The notes below the pieces were generated by a model. It was not told the DNA's origin. It saw only the letters and a program-made list of their open reading frames with translations, and did not search any database. Positions 13,271 through 23,705 of a stretch of 64,000 nt of DNA are shown here, piece by piece. This DNA comes from Exobasidium rhododendri (lineage: Eukaryota > Basidiomycota > Exobasidiomycetes > Exobasidiales > Exobasidiaceae), in NCBI GenBank assembly GCA_026210745.1, contig CP110630.1:6138001-6202000 (forward strand), read 5' to 3'. The translations under genes were made by a program, and so were the position numbers. Each line of letters begins with the position of its first letter. Position 1 is the stretch's first letter.

Positions 13271-15208
13271 ATGGCTGTAAGGAGGACAGCATCGCCCGTC
13301 ACTACGTCTGCCTTGGAGGCAAGTAGTGAACGGGCTCCGCTCTTGCAGACCTCTCGATCCGGAGCTCGTCGAAGCTCTTTTCCCAGAATTCCAAAGGTAC
13401 TACTCGCCCCCAAGAACATCGTTCGCTTGCTCCTCGCTCTTCTCCTCATACTGGTAGCCGGTCTACTCAGTGCCATCGTCGTGACCGAATACAAAGACAG
13501 GAAGGATCCACGATGGGGAAAGGGCAGAAACTATCGCCCTGTACTAGCAAAAGGCCGACACGGGGCGGTGGCAGCGGAGAGTGAACGATGCAGTCGGATA
13601 GGTGTGGATGTGCTGAAAGACAATGGAACAGCTGTCGATGCAGCAATTGCCTCGACCTTTTGCACCGGTGTCGTCAATATGTTCAGCTCTGGATTAGGTG
13701 GGGGAGGCTTCATGATTGTGCGTGTCCCGCAAGAATGTACACTTGCGGAAAGATTGGCTGGCTTGCATCATTGCAGCAGTAAGAAAGTGATCGACTTCCG
13801 AGAGACTGCCCCCGCTGCTTCACACGAAGATATGTTTCTGAAAGATGCTATGCTTTCCCGGATAGGTGGCCTATCGGTGGGTGTGCCTGCTGAGTTGCTA
13901 GGACTGGAAGAGGCATACAAGAGGTGGGGAAGGCTCCCTTGGGCTAGACTGGTGGAGCCAAGCATTAGGCTAGCAGAGGGTACGATTGTGGCCAGAGAGC
14001 TTGATAGAAGACTGAAAGTGTTCGGCTCATTCATGATCAACGACGCCGACTGGGCTCCCATCTTCATCAACCAGGATACCGGTGCTCTTCTCCAGCACGG
14101 CGACACCATTCGTCGACCAGGTTATGCCGGCCTGCTTCGAGCTATCGCTAGGAACGGCTCAAAAGCTTTCTATGAAGGAGAGTATGCCGCCTCTATGATC
14201 GACAAGATACAATCGAAGGGTGGCATAATGACGCTCGGTGATCTTCAGTCATACAAGGTACGCGTGTCGGATGCCATCGAAGGTCAATGGAAAGGAAGAA
14301 GAGTCTTTACCACACCAGCTCCCACCTCTGGTCCAGTGCTCCTTTCGGTCTTGAATATCTTGTCTGGATTCAAGCATTGGACCCGAGATGGACCTTTGAG
14401 TGGCCTGAGTGCACATCGCATCATAGAAGCGCTGAAGTTCGGATCGGCGCAGAGGACCCGAATTGGCGATCCTTCCTTCATGAATATCACCTCTTTGCGG
14501 GCCATTTCAAAGATCAGCACAATGAAAGAGGCCGACTACCTGAGAAGTAAGCTGGATGACGAACATACCCACGATTTAGACTACTACGAACCACTGTTTG
14601 ATATTCGGAAAAGCCATGGAACCATGCACTTGAGCACGCTCGACGAGAGCGGCATGGCGGTTGCTCTTACCAGCACGGTGAATCTCATCTTTGGAAGTCA
14701 AGTGATGGATCCAGTCTCGGGCGTCATCTTCAACGATGAGATGGACGATAGCTCTACACCTGGTGCACCTAACGCTTTCGGGCTGTATCCATCACCGTAC
14801 AACTATCCTGAGCCGGGCAAGCGTCCGCTTAGTAGTACAGCACCAACGATCATCGAGCATTCAGACGGCTCCATCTACATGACCATAGGAGGCAGTGGGG
14901 GATCCCGTATCTACGGCTCCATTGTTCAGGTGTTGCTAAACACAGACTGGGGCATGGACATATCTGAAGCCATTGAACGGCCACGAATACATCATCAACT
15001 TCTTCCTACTTCTGTCAGTGCAGAGACAACGACGGATGATCACCTTATAGATGCACTCCGAGATCGCGGTCATGTAGTCGAGATGCTAGACATCAACATA
15101 GCGGCGGCTGAAGTGCAGGCGGTCATGTGCGAGAGAGGACCTGGTCGGATGAGGAAGATCTGGGCAGCCAGTGATTCACGCAAAGAGGGTGTGGCGATAG
15201 CATATTAG
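13271..15208 (+). CDS. ECM38: Gamma-glutamyltranspeptidase, membrane-anchored
   Basis: Intronless, 645 residues, start ATG at 13271. A cytosolic basic N-terminus is followed by one hydrophobic helix (about residues 50-71), so this is a type II membrane protein with a lumenal or vacuolar catalytic domain. The large-subunit signature appears as GTAVDAAIASTFCTGVVNMFSSGLGGGGF. The nucleophile threonine that becomes the new N-terminus of the small subunit is Thr451 in HGTMHLSTLDESG; downstream are LTSTVNLIFGS and the oxyanion GGSGGSRIYGS motif. The usual second threonine after the nucleophile is Met here. The enzyme cleaves the gamma-glutamyl bond of glutathione and its conjugates, in yeast at the vacuole. 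The yeast symbol is used by homology. Confidence 0.95.
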   Translation: MAVRRTASPVTTSALEASSERAPLLQTSRSGARRSSFPRIPKVLLAPKNIVRLLLALLLILVAGLLSAIVVTEYKDRKDPRWGKGRNYRPVLAKGRHGAVAAESERCSRIGVDVLKDNGTAVDAAIASTFCTGVVNMFSSGLGGGGFMIVRVPQECTLAERLAGLHHCSSKKVIDFRETAPAASHEDMFLKDAMLSRIGGLSVGVPAELLGLEEAYKRWGRLPWARLVEPSIRLAEGTIVARELDRRLKVFGSFMINDADWAPIFINQDTGALLQHGDTIRRPGYAGLLRAIARNGSKAFYEGEYAASMIDKIQSKGGIMTLGDLQSYKVRVSDAIEGQWKGRRVFTTPAPTSGPVLLSVLNILSGFKHWTRDGPLSGLSAHRIIEALKFGSAQRTRIGDPSFMNITSLRAISKISTMKEADYLRSKLDDEHTHDLDYYEPLFDIRKSHGTMHLSTLDESGMAVALTSTVNLIFGSQVMDPVSGVIFNDEMDDSSTPGAPNAFGLYPSPYNYPEPGKRPLSSTAPTIIEHSDGSIYMTIGGSGGSRIYGSIVQVLLNTDWGMDISEAIERPRIHHQLLPTSVSAETTTDDHLIDALRDRGHVVEMLDINIAAAEVQAVMCERGPGRMRKIWAASDSRKEGVAIAY

Positions 15209-16005
15209 ATGTAGAAAGTAGTCATTTTGTTTAAGCAATAGTTCATACCCGTTTGTCCTGTGTCCTTTCCGTTGCAATCTTCTTGGCAGGCGTACACCCA
15301 TCATCAGTACCGTGTCACAAGGGCCTTCGCCGTCGCAAGGAGAGGCCGGCGAAGAGGAGGGAAGCTATAAATATCCCATCATGATGCTAGTCAGTTGTAT
15401 AGATGGCTACAACGCGCGCCCCTCTTTTTGCATGTCGTTTCAATTCTCCGGCCCTTGACACACACCCTTAGCCTCCACACTAATTATTATGATTCTCGAC
15501 CAACGCGACACATCAATCTTGGCATTTCTTTTGACTTTCCCCTTGAGAAGAACTTCTACATGGTCGACCTCGCGGGCAGGTGTGCAACAGCACTGTCTGC
15601 CGGATGGACCAATGTGGAAGTTTTGCTTGATGATTCGACTGAACTTGTAGATGATCAGCAAAGGCGGGCGCCTACGACGGAAAGTACTATTAAGGGGATC
15701 GGCCTCTTCCCTTTTCTCCTTTCATCACCTCGGTCCACCACCACATCTGTGCCTCACACTCTTTCTTCTCGTTCTCTTTTCTCCTCCTCTTTTCTTCTTC
15801 TTTTTTACGGCTCTGGTAGCCTTCTCAACGTTCGATACTTGCTCGCCTATCCTACAACATAGATTAGCAGCGCTATCCCTTGTTGTTACTTTTTTTCTCT
15901 TCTTTTTTTTAATTCCTTTTTCTCCTTCCCATTGATCGTCTCAGAGTCTGTGACTTTAGTCGACCAAAACATTCCCCAATCAAGTCTCAAGTCTCTCACC
16001 TCGCA
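15209..16005. other. Promoter and long CT-rich leader of the mucin-like gene
   Basis: About 800 bases without a supported gene. TATAAATA occurs at 15366-15373. From 15690 to 15940 the plus strand is very pyrimidine-rich, typical of a strongly expressed fungal leader. An ATG at 15560 opens a 100-codon frame that ends at 15862, upstream of the mucin-like start. It has no recognisable content and may be removed by an unseen leader intron or act as an upstream ORF. Confidence 0.5.
15366..15373 (+). promoter_or_regulatory. TATA element of the mucin-like gene
   Basis: TATAAATA is about 640 bases upstream of the ATG at 16006 and just before a long CT-rich leader. It is the best TATA match in this gap. 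The distance implies a long 5' leader or a leader intron. Confidence 0.45.
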
Positions 16006-18213
16006 ATGTCTTCTCGTCAACAGAATGCCTCGTCTTTCCTTTCAACTGGGTTCAAGGGATTGAGTGCCGTTGTGTTGGTCGCCCTCTTGCTCGCTTCGAC
16101 TGATGCTGCGCCAGCTCTGCGTCGTGATGGAATGAGCGAGTTCGACATTTACAAAGTGGGGATCCCGGCCGGCGATGCTGCATACTATGCTTCTAAAGTG
16201 GCAGCAGAATCGTCTTCTTCCGTTGCGGCTGCACATGCTTCGGCCACTGCTACCTCTTCGAATGTTCAAGCTACATCTTCCTCCTCTTCTGCGCTTCCAA
16301 CTATGTCGGCTACTGGAGCTCAACTTGCTGCATTGAAAGGACCGTTGGAGGGTACTATACTCGCCAACACAGATTCAAAGTCCAACAGCACCTCTGCAAG
16401 CACTACTCTCGGCGGTCAAGGGAATGTATACTACCAAGCCGCAGGTATTGCTAACCAACAAAAATTGTTTGGCGTCAGCTCGTCTGCTTCTGCTGATGCT
16501 TTAATTGCCACTACTTCAACTATAGGTGGAGAAGGCAGTGCCTTTGAGCAAGCAGCGGGAGTTGACAATCAGAAAAAGCTCTTTGGAAGTAAGAGCAAAA
16601 GGGCAGAGGTCAATTCGTTCCGACAACGTAGATGGGCTTCACCTGTGAAACGGCAAGCTGCTACTGTCGATGACACAACTTCGACTGCTGCTACTACCGG
16701 TGATGTCTTTCCATCGGCTTCCACTGCATCAGCTTCTGCCACCGACAGCGCTGCTGCGACCACATCAATTGCCTCCTCGTCTAGCACGGATAGTGTCGCG
16801 CCAACTGCAACGTCTGTCTCTGCTTCAAGCACTGGCAGCGCTGCTCCAACAATCTCTGCTGCGTCTGCATCAAGTACCGACACTGGCGCTCCAGCTGTAT
16901 CAGCGTCGTCGTCTACTACAGCTGCAAGTGAGTCTACTGTGATTGTGGAAGCACCTCAATCGACCATCACCGTGAATGCTTCTGCGACGAGTACCAGCAC
17001 TGCCACCGTGGATGCTTCTGTCACAGCTACTAGTACCGCCACTACCGATGTTTCTGCAACAGCTACCAGCACCGCCACCGTCGATGCTTCCTCTTCTACA
17101 AAGACAGTAGCGCCCTCTGCTACTACCACGTCGGCACCTGTGGATACCTCATCCACATCAAGTTCCAAGGACAAGTCTTCTTCAGTGACGTCCGGTAGTA
17201 GTAGCAGCATAACAGCGCTTACACAGGTGCCAGTGGCCACCATCACAATCAATTCGGATTATCAAGCCTCGACTGCTACACTATCTGCTGATGCGACCAC
17301 CCTCTTGCTATCTGGCTCAAGTGGTGTAGCTTCTTCTACCTCTGTGAAAGGTGCGGCTGCATCTACAAAGACATCTGTAGCCTCTTCTTCTACTGACCAC
17401 CATGCTCTCAAAGCATCATCTACGTCGGAGAGCAAGACCTCTAGCTCAACTAAATCGGCAACCAAAGTCAATGATGCCGCCAAGGTGACCACTACTTCCT
17501 CGACGAAGACAACAGCTGCTACCTCTGCCGCTACTGTCTCCTTTGAGGGTACACCTCCTCTCTTAAGCTATAGCAAATCTTCGTCTGCCAGTGTATCATC
17601 TACAAAGTCTTCCAGTAGCTCCTCGTCCGCCAAGACCACGTCCACTAAGGCTTCTACTAGCTCGTCTTCTACGAAGGCTTCGTCCACCAAAGTAGCATCT
17701 TCTAGCTCCTCATCTACCAAGGCATCGTCGACCAAGGCTTCCTCTTCATCCACCAAGGCATCATCCACCACTTCTACGTCAGCCAAGGCATCATCTACCA
17801 AGGCATCGTCGACCAAGGCTTCCTCTTCATCCACCACTTCTACGTCAGCCAAGGCATCATCTACCAAGGCGTCGTCGATCAGTTCCTCATCAACCAAGGC
17901 GTCCACCAGCTCCTCATCTACCAAGGCATCTTCAACCAAGGCCGCGTCTACCAGCTCCTCATCTACCAAGGCCTCCTCCAGCTCCTCGTCCACCAAGGCA
18001 TCATCTACCAAGACGTCCTCAACTTCCACTTCCTCTGCTGCCACTTCTACTGCCTCTTCATCAAGTGATTGTGACGATGAGAGTGTTGCTGTGGCTCTGA
18101 GCTCTAGAGACGAACCCTCCTCTGCAACCGACGGTGGCCTCTGGAAGACTGTGGCAAATCTCTTTGGTGCGAAAAGAAGCATGGAAGAGGTCATCTTTGA
18201 TCGAGAAGACTAG
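16006..18213 (+). CDS. Secreted Ser/Thr/Ala-rich mucin-like protein with repeats
   Basis: Intronless, 735 residues. The N-terminus has a clear signal peptide (hydrophobic core about residues 19-31, LSAVVLVALLLASTDA), then a dibasic LRR near residue 40. Residues 136-156 and 174-194 are two copies of one module, both beginning GG(Q/E)G, containing QAAG(I/V)xNQ and ending KLFG. The second copy is followed by SKSKRAEV, a possible Kex2 site; VKRQ follows shortly after. From about residue 215 the chain is nearly all Ser, Thr and Ala, turning into SSTKASSTKASS-type repeats (about 525-685), an expected target for heavy O-mannosylation. The C-terminus (LFGAKRSMEEVIFDRED) is charged and lacks a GPI-like hydrophobic tail. 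I infer a cell-wall or extracellular protein. No catalytic domain is visible and I recognise no named family. Confidence 0.85.
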   Translation: MSSRQQNASSFLSTGFKGLSAVVLVALLLASTDAAPALRRDGMSEFDIYKVGIPAGDAAYYASKVAAESSSSVAAAHASATATSSNVQATSSSSSALPTMSATGAQLAALKGPLEGTILANTDSKSNSTSASTTLGGQGNVYYQAAGIANQQKLFGVSSSASADALIATTSTIGGEGSAFEQAAGVDNQKKLFGSKSKRAEVNSFRQRRWASPVKRQAATVDDTTSTAATTGDVFPSASTASASATDSAAATTSIASSSSTDSVAPTATSVSASSTGSAAPTISAASASSTDTGAPAVSASSSTTAASESTVIVEAPQSTITVNASATSTSTATVDASVTATSTATTDVSATATSTATVDASSSTKTVAPSATTTSAPVDTSSTSSSKDKSSSVTSGSSSSITALTQVPVATITINSDYQASTATLSADATTLLLSGSSGVASSTSVKGAAASTKTSVASSSTDHHALKASSTSESKTSSSTKSATKVNDAAKVTTTSSTKTTAATSAATVSFEGTPPLLSYSKSSSASVSSTKSSSSSSSAKTTSTKASTSSSSTKASSTKVASSSSSSTKASSTKASSSSTKASSTTSTSAKASSTKASSTKASSSSTTSTSAKASSTKASSISSSSTKASTSSSSTKASSTKAASTSSSSTKASSSSSSTKASSTKTSSTSTSSAATSTASSSSDCDDESVAVALSSRDEPSSATDGGLWKTVANLFGAKRSMEEVIFDRED
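17582..18058 (+). repeat. Coding tandem repeats, Ser/Thr/Lys-Ala type
   Basis: Degenerate repeats of TCATCTACCAAGGCATCG-like units encode S-S-T-K-A. Within them is a near-perfect 66-nt (22-codon) tandem duplication: the block starting CTTCTACGTCAGCCAAGG at 17771 recurs at 17837. Because the period is a multiple of three, copy-number change would keep frame. Confidence 0.85.
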
Positions 18214-19332
18214 ATTCTTCGAGCTCTTCCTCCTTTTGCCCCTCCGTCCAATGTACTCTTTGTAGCATTTTCTGCATGCAATCGAATATCTCTTGCCTCG
18301 CCTGTGTCTGTATTATGTGATGATCACTTCCAATTCACTCACGGAGAGAGTCTGATCTCTTCCCATGATGCACTATTCTTCAGTCACCTAATCAATGCCA
18401 CTTCTGCAGGGAGCGTTCAAATACTAAAGCACCAGGAGTACATTGCTCCCTACTGAAGGGACAGCCGCGTCGAACAGGGAGTTCTCGGGCACACCTCTTT
18501 AGTGTTGTTCACGGTACATTCTTCAATGGGTGGCAGGCAGCCTTGTCAGTCGTGCAGTACTCCAAGCAATATTCATGCAGGACAATTTTACCTTCTACTC
18601 TAAGTCGTGTGCATTTTGGTATTTGCCTCCCGTTCGACTATTCATAATCTTTCAACAAATTAAAAAAGAAAAATCAACTTCCCCATACACAAAATTAAGC
18701 TTACATTAAGCAACTTTTTAAGGTCGAGCACTTCTTGTGTCTTTCCACCGGTCCCAGGTCAGTGGTCATGTATTGATCTTGAAGTCCCCCCCAGTACACG
18801 TTGTTGACAGGGAAGGTGCATTTTTTCATTTACAGATTGCCTTATAGATAGGCGCGGGTATTCCATGCATTACAGGGGGTCAGTAGAAATTTAGCACAGA
18901 TAATGTGCCAAGGTCCGGCGTTACACTAGTTCCGTTCACAGAATGTAATTCGTGAGATCTTCAAAGTCTTGTGTCAGTCCCGCGCCAAGTCGTAGGTTCA
19001 AGGGGAGAAGGGGTGGGAGAAACAGCGAGGACAGACACAATGCCTTCCCCGGTCTTGACTCTCCAAGTGGGCAGGACCCCACCCTCCTTATTCTGCCTGG
19101 CTTCAGAGAAGCAAGAGGGAAGGGGGTGGGTAAGGCGAACAATCTCAATTGAATAGGGTTTTCTCCGCAATTGTTGTCCTTCACAAAGGTGTATCATGCT
19201 GAACGAGAGAAGCTGCTATCCCTCTGCACTGTCATCCTCAAGTTCCCATCCCCCGCTTTACTGTCTTTACAAGCTCGACCTACCTCTCCACGCCTATCCA
19301 GTCTATTGTGCTCCTTGCCTGGTTGCCTAGAA
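18214..19332. other. 1.1 kb intergenic region, no gene seen
   Basis: It lies between the mucin-like gene and SKN1/KRE6, both on the plus strand. It should hold the terminator of the first and promoter of the second. An A/T-rich tract lies at 18640-18720. All frames are short and unrecognisable; frames at 18950-19190 are open on both strands but have no family signature. I see no repeat or RNA gene. Confidence 0.5.
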
Positions 19333-21537
19333 ATGAACATGCCGGTGCGCCCACCTCGTCCAGTGAGTTTGTATACTTTTCACGAAGGAGATCGCCTTCT
19401 TCGGAACACATTTATGAGCACTTGGCGTAGAATTAGAACTGACTATTGCACCTTTTCCCTTACACTTCGTAGGAGTCCAAATCTCCGATAGCAATCACTC
19501 CTCGTCAGCGCCCAAAGCAGCAGCAGAACAATGTAAAGTACAGTAATTTGCCGCAAAATGACGGACAGGCACCAGCAATGGCCAGGTATGAGCCCTCCGA
19601 TCCTGCACTACCTCACCAGCAACAACAAACGCAACAACGACAGCAACAGAATCAAAATCAGAATCAGAATCAGAATCATCACAGAGGTCTCTCGTCACAG
19701 GGAAGATCACTGACGAGTTCCAGTCTAGGGTCGTCGAAGACCATGTCATCGGGCAGTGATTACATGGGGAAGGAGGAATTTGGCCCGTACAGTCATCTAC
19801 AGAATGGCAGCATGGGCACTTTAGGCGCCAAATGGAAAGGTCCCCCTACGAAGATGCCGACAGAGTACGCTCGCAATGATCAGAAGTACAACATCGCGAT
19901 TCCTGACAATACCCACATGTACTACAGAAACCAGCGAGAAGCAGACGACTATCTTGTGAGTCAATCTGTGTAGCGAGATACGAGAGATGTGCTCATCGTA
20001 CTTGCCTTCTTTGTACTCATCCCAGCACGAGCCAGATGGAAAACGCCATGACACTCACTTCGTTTGTTGTTCGCCAAGGGGCTTTTTGAATGTGTCTGTC
20101 CTCGGTATTGTCACGATAGGCTTGGTGGCCCTGTTTGCAGGGTATCCCATCATATCGCACTTCACCACCTTGGCCACGTCCAAGAAGGGGGCGTTTGCCT
20201 TGGGTGGCACCAACGGGACGGGACAGGTACCTGTCGTCTTCAACAACTTGAACCTGATCGACACAGACACACCTAGTACTTCCAAAACGTGGACCAGCCC
20301 AAAGAGCAAAGACTCGTATCACCTGGTCTTCTCAGACGAGTTCGACACAGACGGCAGAACCTTCTGGCCCGGTGACGATCCGTTTTGGACAGCTGTTGAT
20401 CTCTGGTACGGCGCTACTGGCGACTACGAATGGTATACGCCTGAACAAATTAACACCACCAACGGTCATTTGCAGATCACCCTCGAGAACAAAGCAATGC
20501 ACAATCTCAACTTCCGATCTGGCATGCTACAGAGCTGGAACAAGTTTTGCTTTCAGGGGGGATACATCGAATTCAGTGTCGTCTTGCCTGGTGCACCAGA
20601 CGAAGTTGGATGGTGGCCTGGGCTTTGGACGATGGGCAATCTGGCCAGACCAGGGTACCTGGGAACGACGGACGGAATGTGGCCCTACTCGTACAATGAG
20701 TGTGACTCTGGGATACTGAAGAACCAGACAGCTGTAGGTCGAACTGGCTATAACTCCATCGTGACAAGTACAAAGTACAACAAGGTCGGCCTTAATTGGT
20801 TGAATGGCATGCGAACGCCTGCCTGTACTTGCAGTGATGACGATCATCCTGGGCCAAACAAGAACGTAGGAAGGAGTGCACCTGAACTGGACATCCTGGA
20901 AGCTCAAATCAAGCAGAAGAAGAGCGGTCAAGCTTCTCAGTCGATGCAGATTGCTCCATTCGACCTCGGCTACGACTGGAATCAGACGGTGGCAGACATC
21001 TACGATCCTACTCTAGGCCAGTTCAATTCGTACACCGGCTCAGTATACCAAGAGGCAGTCTCTGCTACCAGTCCGATCCCCGATACGGCCTATGCCAACT
21101 CAGGGAACCAATTCACCACCTATGGCATGGAGTACACCCCCGACTTTAACGGGGACGGCTCTGGCACGATTACTTGGTACGTCGCTGGTACTGCCGTCTG
21201 GACGGTGAATGGGGCAAGTGTCCCGCCTCGACCCGAGATCGACATTGGCCAAAGATTAGTGCCCGTTGAACCGATGAGTATCATCATGAACTTGGGCATG
21301 TCACGAGGGTTCCAAGCTGATCTCGATTTCGACACACTCACCTACCCTGCTGTGATGAAGGTGGATTATGTCCGAGTGTATCAAAACGATGCAAACGCGC
21401 AGGATCTCGTCTCCTGTGATCCGGTCGATTATCCCACGAGCGCATACATCAACAAACACATCGAAGTCTACACTAACATCAATCATACTGTCTGGCCCTT
21501 TGCCTTTCCCGCAAATAAGTTGACGACTGGCTGCTGA
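19333..21537 (+). CDS. SKN1: SKN1/KRE6-type beta-1,6-glucan synthesis protein (GH16)
   Basis: Exons 19333-19362, 19473-19955 and 20026-21537; 674 residues. The first exon gives MNMPVRPPRP. The cytosolic N-terminus is Gln/Asn-rich and holds the family's YNIAIPDNTHMYYRNQREAD element. One transmembrane helix (about residues 188-212, VSVLGIVTIGLVALFAGYPI) makes it type II. The lumenal part is a GH16 domain beginning YHLVFSDEFDTDGRTFWPGD, with the ExDxxE catalytic motif as ELDILE (E458, D460, E463). The domain ends AVMKVDYVRVYQ, and a cysteine-containing tail (SCDPVDYPTS) is conserved in the family. These ER/Golgi proteins are needed for beta-1,6-glucan in the cell wall. SKN1 and KRE6 are paralogues in yeast and cannot be told apart here. 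Confidence 0.95.
19617..19680 (+). repeat. CAA/CAG/CAGAAT microsatellite in SKN1
   Basis: CAACAA... followed by repeated CAGAAT hexamers encodes a Gln run then alternating Gln-Asn in the cytosolic tail. All units are multiples of three, so length change would be tolerated. Confidence 0.8.
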
Positions 21538-21719
21538 TCGCTGTCACCTCACACACACACAAACTCTCTCCTTTTCACTCCCCCGATGCATTATCTTTCT
21601 CCAATACCGCCTCGCTATCTCTAACTGTATCTGCCTACTGTAATACCACACCTCCGCTTTGCACCTTATGGACAATGTATATCGCTTTACTTATCTACAG
21701 TGCTCATCAGAGTGGGATA

Positions 21720-21730
21720 CCCCCCCCCCC
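21720..21730. repeat. 11-base C homopolymer next to LEU2 stop
   Basis: A run of eleven C (eleven G on the LEU2 sense strand) begins 7 bases after the LEU2 stop codon, inside its 3' UTR. It is a plausible slippage or sequencing-error site. Confidence 0.8.
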
Positions 21731-21737
21731 TTCCATT

Positions 21738-23178
21738 TCACAGCAAAGTCTCGAGTACTTGCAGGACTTTGTCACCGACTTCTTTGCTGGTTGCATCCCC
21801 CTTTAAGTCCTTCGTTCGCACTCCCAGACCACCGATATCTTTTGCATCGAGCACCTTTCGAACTGCGTCCTCGATAGCTTGGCCTTCCTTTGGGTGCCCC
21901 AAAGAGTAGCGCAGCATCAGTGCAGCCGAAAGGATGGTTCCTACTGGGTTCGCAATACCTTGACCAGCAATGTCGGGAGCCTGTAGGAGATGAGCAAGGG
22001 CCTCAGCGTCAATCCTTGCTCTCTTGTGCTGCCCCTTTTCCCCGCCTCTCAACTCCACTCACCGATCCGTGGATGGGCTCATACAGTCCTTTGCAGGCAG
22101 ACTTGCCGTCCGGTAAGCCAGACAGAGAGGCAGAGGGCAAGAGACCTAGCGCACCAGGAATGACCGAGGATTCGTCACTGAGAATGTCTCCGAACATCTG
22201 AGGTAGGAGGAAGAGAATGTGTAGTCAGCACTAGCACCAGTAGTGGCGGACGCTATCAACGACGTCTCGTATCTACTCACGTTCTCAGTGATGACGATAC
22301 CATTCAGCTTTCGTGGATTGGACACCATGACCATAGCAGCTGAGTCGACCAATTGGTGGTCCACTTCAACGCCCTTGTCGGCAAACTCCTCCTCGATGGT
22401 CTCGGTAACGACTCGCCTCCATAGTCGACTGCACGCAAGGACATTTGCCTTGTCGACCGAGTGAATCTTCTTGGGTGGGTTGGATTGCATGGCCAAGTAA
22501 GCTGCCAAGCGAGTGATTCGCTGAACGTCCTTCTTGTTGTATCTCATCATATCTGATGCTTCTCCTGCACTACCAGGTGTGTCTAAGTCTGCCTCTTGAC
22601 GTTCACCGATGTAGAGTCCCTTTACCAGTTCACGGACAATGATCATGTCTGTTCCCTCCGCCACTTCTGCCTTTAGAGGCGAGTGAGCTAGAAGAGACTT
22701 GGACGGAAAAAGTGCAGGTCGAACGTTGGCATACAGATCGAAGTGAACTCGAAGAGCGAGCAGACCTTGTTCCGGTCTGATCTTTCCTACACCCCATTTT
22801 GGTCCTCCCACGGCACCCAACAGCATCGCATCAGCGGCCTCGCATGCCTTGATGGTCTCGTCGGGGAGAGGCTTGCCAGTCTCGTCGATGGCAATACCTC
22901 CAAAGTGACACTGCAGAAGCGAAGTACGATGGCATGAGCATCATCTTGGTGAACCTTTCCTTCACTGCTACTTACAGACTGGAACTTGATCTCAAAGTCT
23001 TTGCTCTTGTCCGAGACGAGCTGAAGCACTCGTACCGCTTCGCCCGTCACCTCGGGACCTGCGAGCGAATGGGGATCTACATGTTACTACTTTGCCTCAA
23101 GCACACAACCACCTTACAACACGCACCGATACCGTCTCCAGGGAGGACGACAACGTTGAAGACTTTCTTAGCAGACAT
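21738..23178 (-). CDS. LEU2: 3-isopropylmalate dehydrogenase
   Basis: Five exons on the minus strand: 23178-23127, 23058-22976, 22910-22281, 22197-22063 and 21980-21738; 380 residues. It opens [18 protein letters not shown], and splicing restores the [11 protein letters not shown] helix. Family motifs follow: [14 protein letters not shown], the substrate arginines in [25 protein letters not shown], and a [15 protein letters not shown]-type segment. The metal-binding [24 protein letters not shown] and the NAD-site [20 protein letters not shown] complete it; the latter spans the last intron. The enzyme oxidatively decarboxylates 3-isopropylmalate, the third step of leucine synthesis, in the cytosol. 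It diverges from the DnaJ gene. Identity is essentially certain. Confidence 0.97.
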
Positions 23179-23705
23179 GTTGGATATGGTAAGAGGAAGT
23201 AACGTCCTCCTTCTGACTGGGACTAGTCAAGCAAGGAAAGCGCCGAGAAGATCGAAAAAGCAAGGCCAAAAAAATAGAAAAGGGAGAAAGGGCACGCGAT
23301 GGCGTCTCCACACAACTTCTTCCTCCTCCCTCTCTCTTCCGTGGATCCGTGGAGGCTCGCTGGAACGACAAGCTCCGATGACTGGGCGTTGAGGAGGTAC
23401 TGTGCATCACTGCAGCATATATTCAAAGCTACTAATTCATGGTAGACAGCGACCTGGCGAAAGGGGCGGAGGAAGAAAGTGACCTTGCGGCGCCGTAACC
23501 CCCTGTATTTCGGCCGACAGAACTGTAATTGTAGATCTGTCTGAGACACACGCAAGTTTGGCATGGCTATTTAACATTTTTTTATTATTTTTGCCGCGTA
23601 CCTGTGAGAAACACTGCCCTTCGGATTTGCTCTCCGCTTTGCCTTGTGCTCTCTTCTCTTCTCCCTATAACATCACATACCCAAGTTCATCCCAACTGCC
23701 GGAGC
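23179..23705. promoter_or_regulatory. Divergent promoter LEU2 / DnaJ-X gene
   Basis: A 527-base gap. CGGCGCCG at 23489-23496 is palindromic and resembles, imperfectly, the Leu3 element CCGGNNCCGG. An A/T-rich tract at 23572-23592 lies before the DnaJ gene. No gene is seen here. Confidence 0.4.

Noticed and set aside
15395-15862. Open frame of about 155 codons before the mucin-like gene
   Set aside because: It begins with a non-ATG codon, has no family signature and lies in a CT-rich leader, so only a possible upstream ORF is noted.
17568-18194. Antisense frame of 208 codons rich in Val/Asp/Glu over the mucin-like gene
   Set aside because: It mirrors the Ser/Thr/Ala codon repeats of the sense strand (TCA/ACC/GCA read backwards); it has no domain and the sense strand has signal peptide and start context.
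23489-23496. Leu3 site in the LEU2 promoter (CGGCGCCG)
   Set aside because: The outer bases of the everted CCG-N4-CGG half-sites do not match (G and T), so it is only a partial fit.
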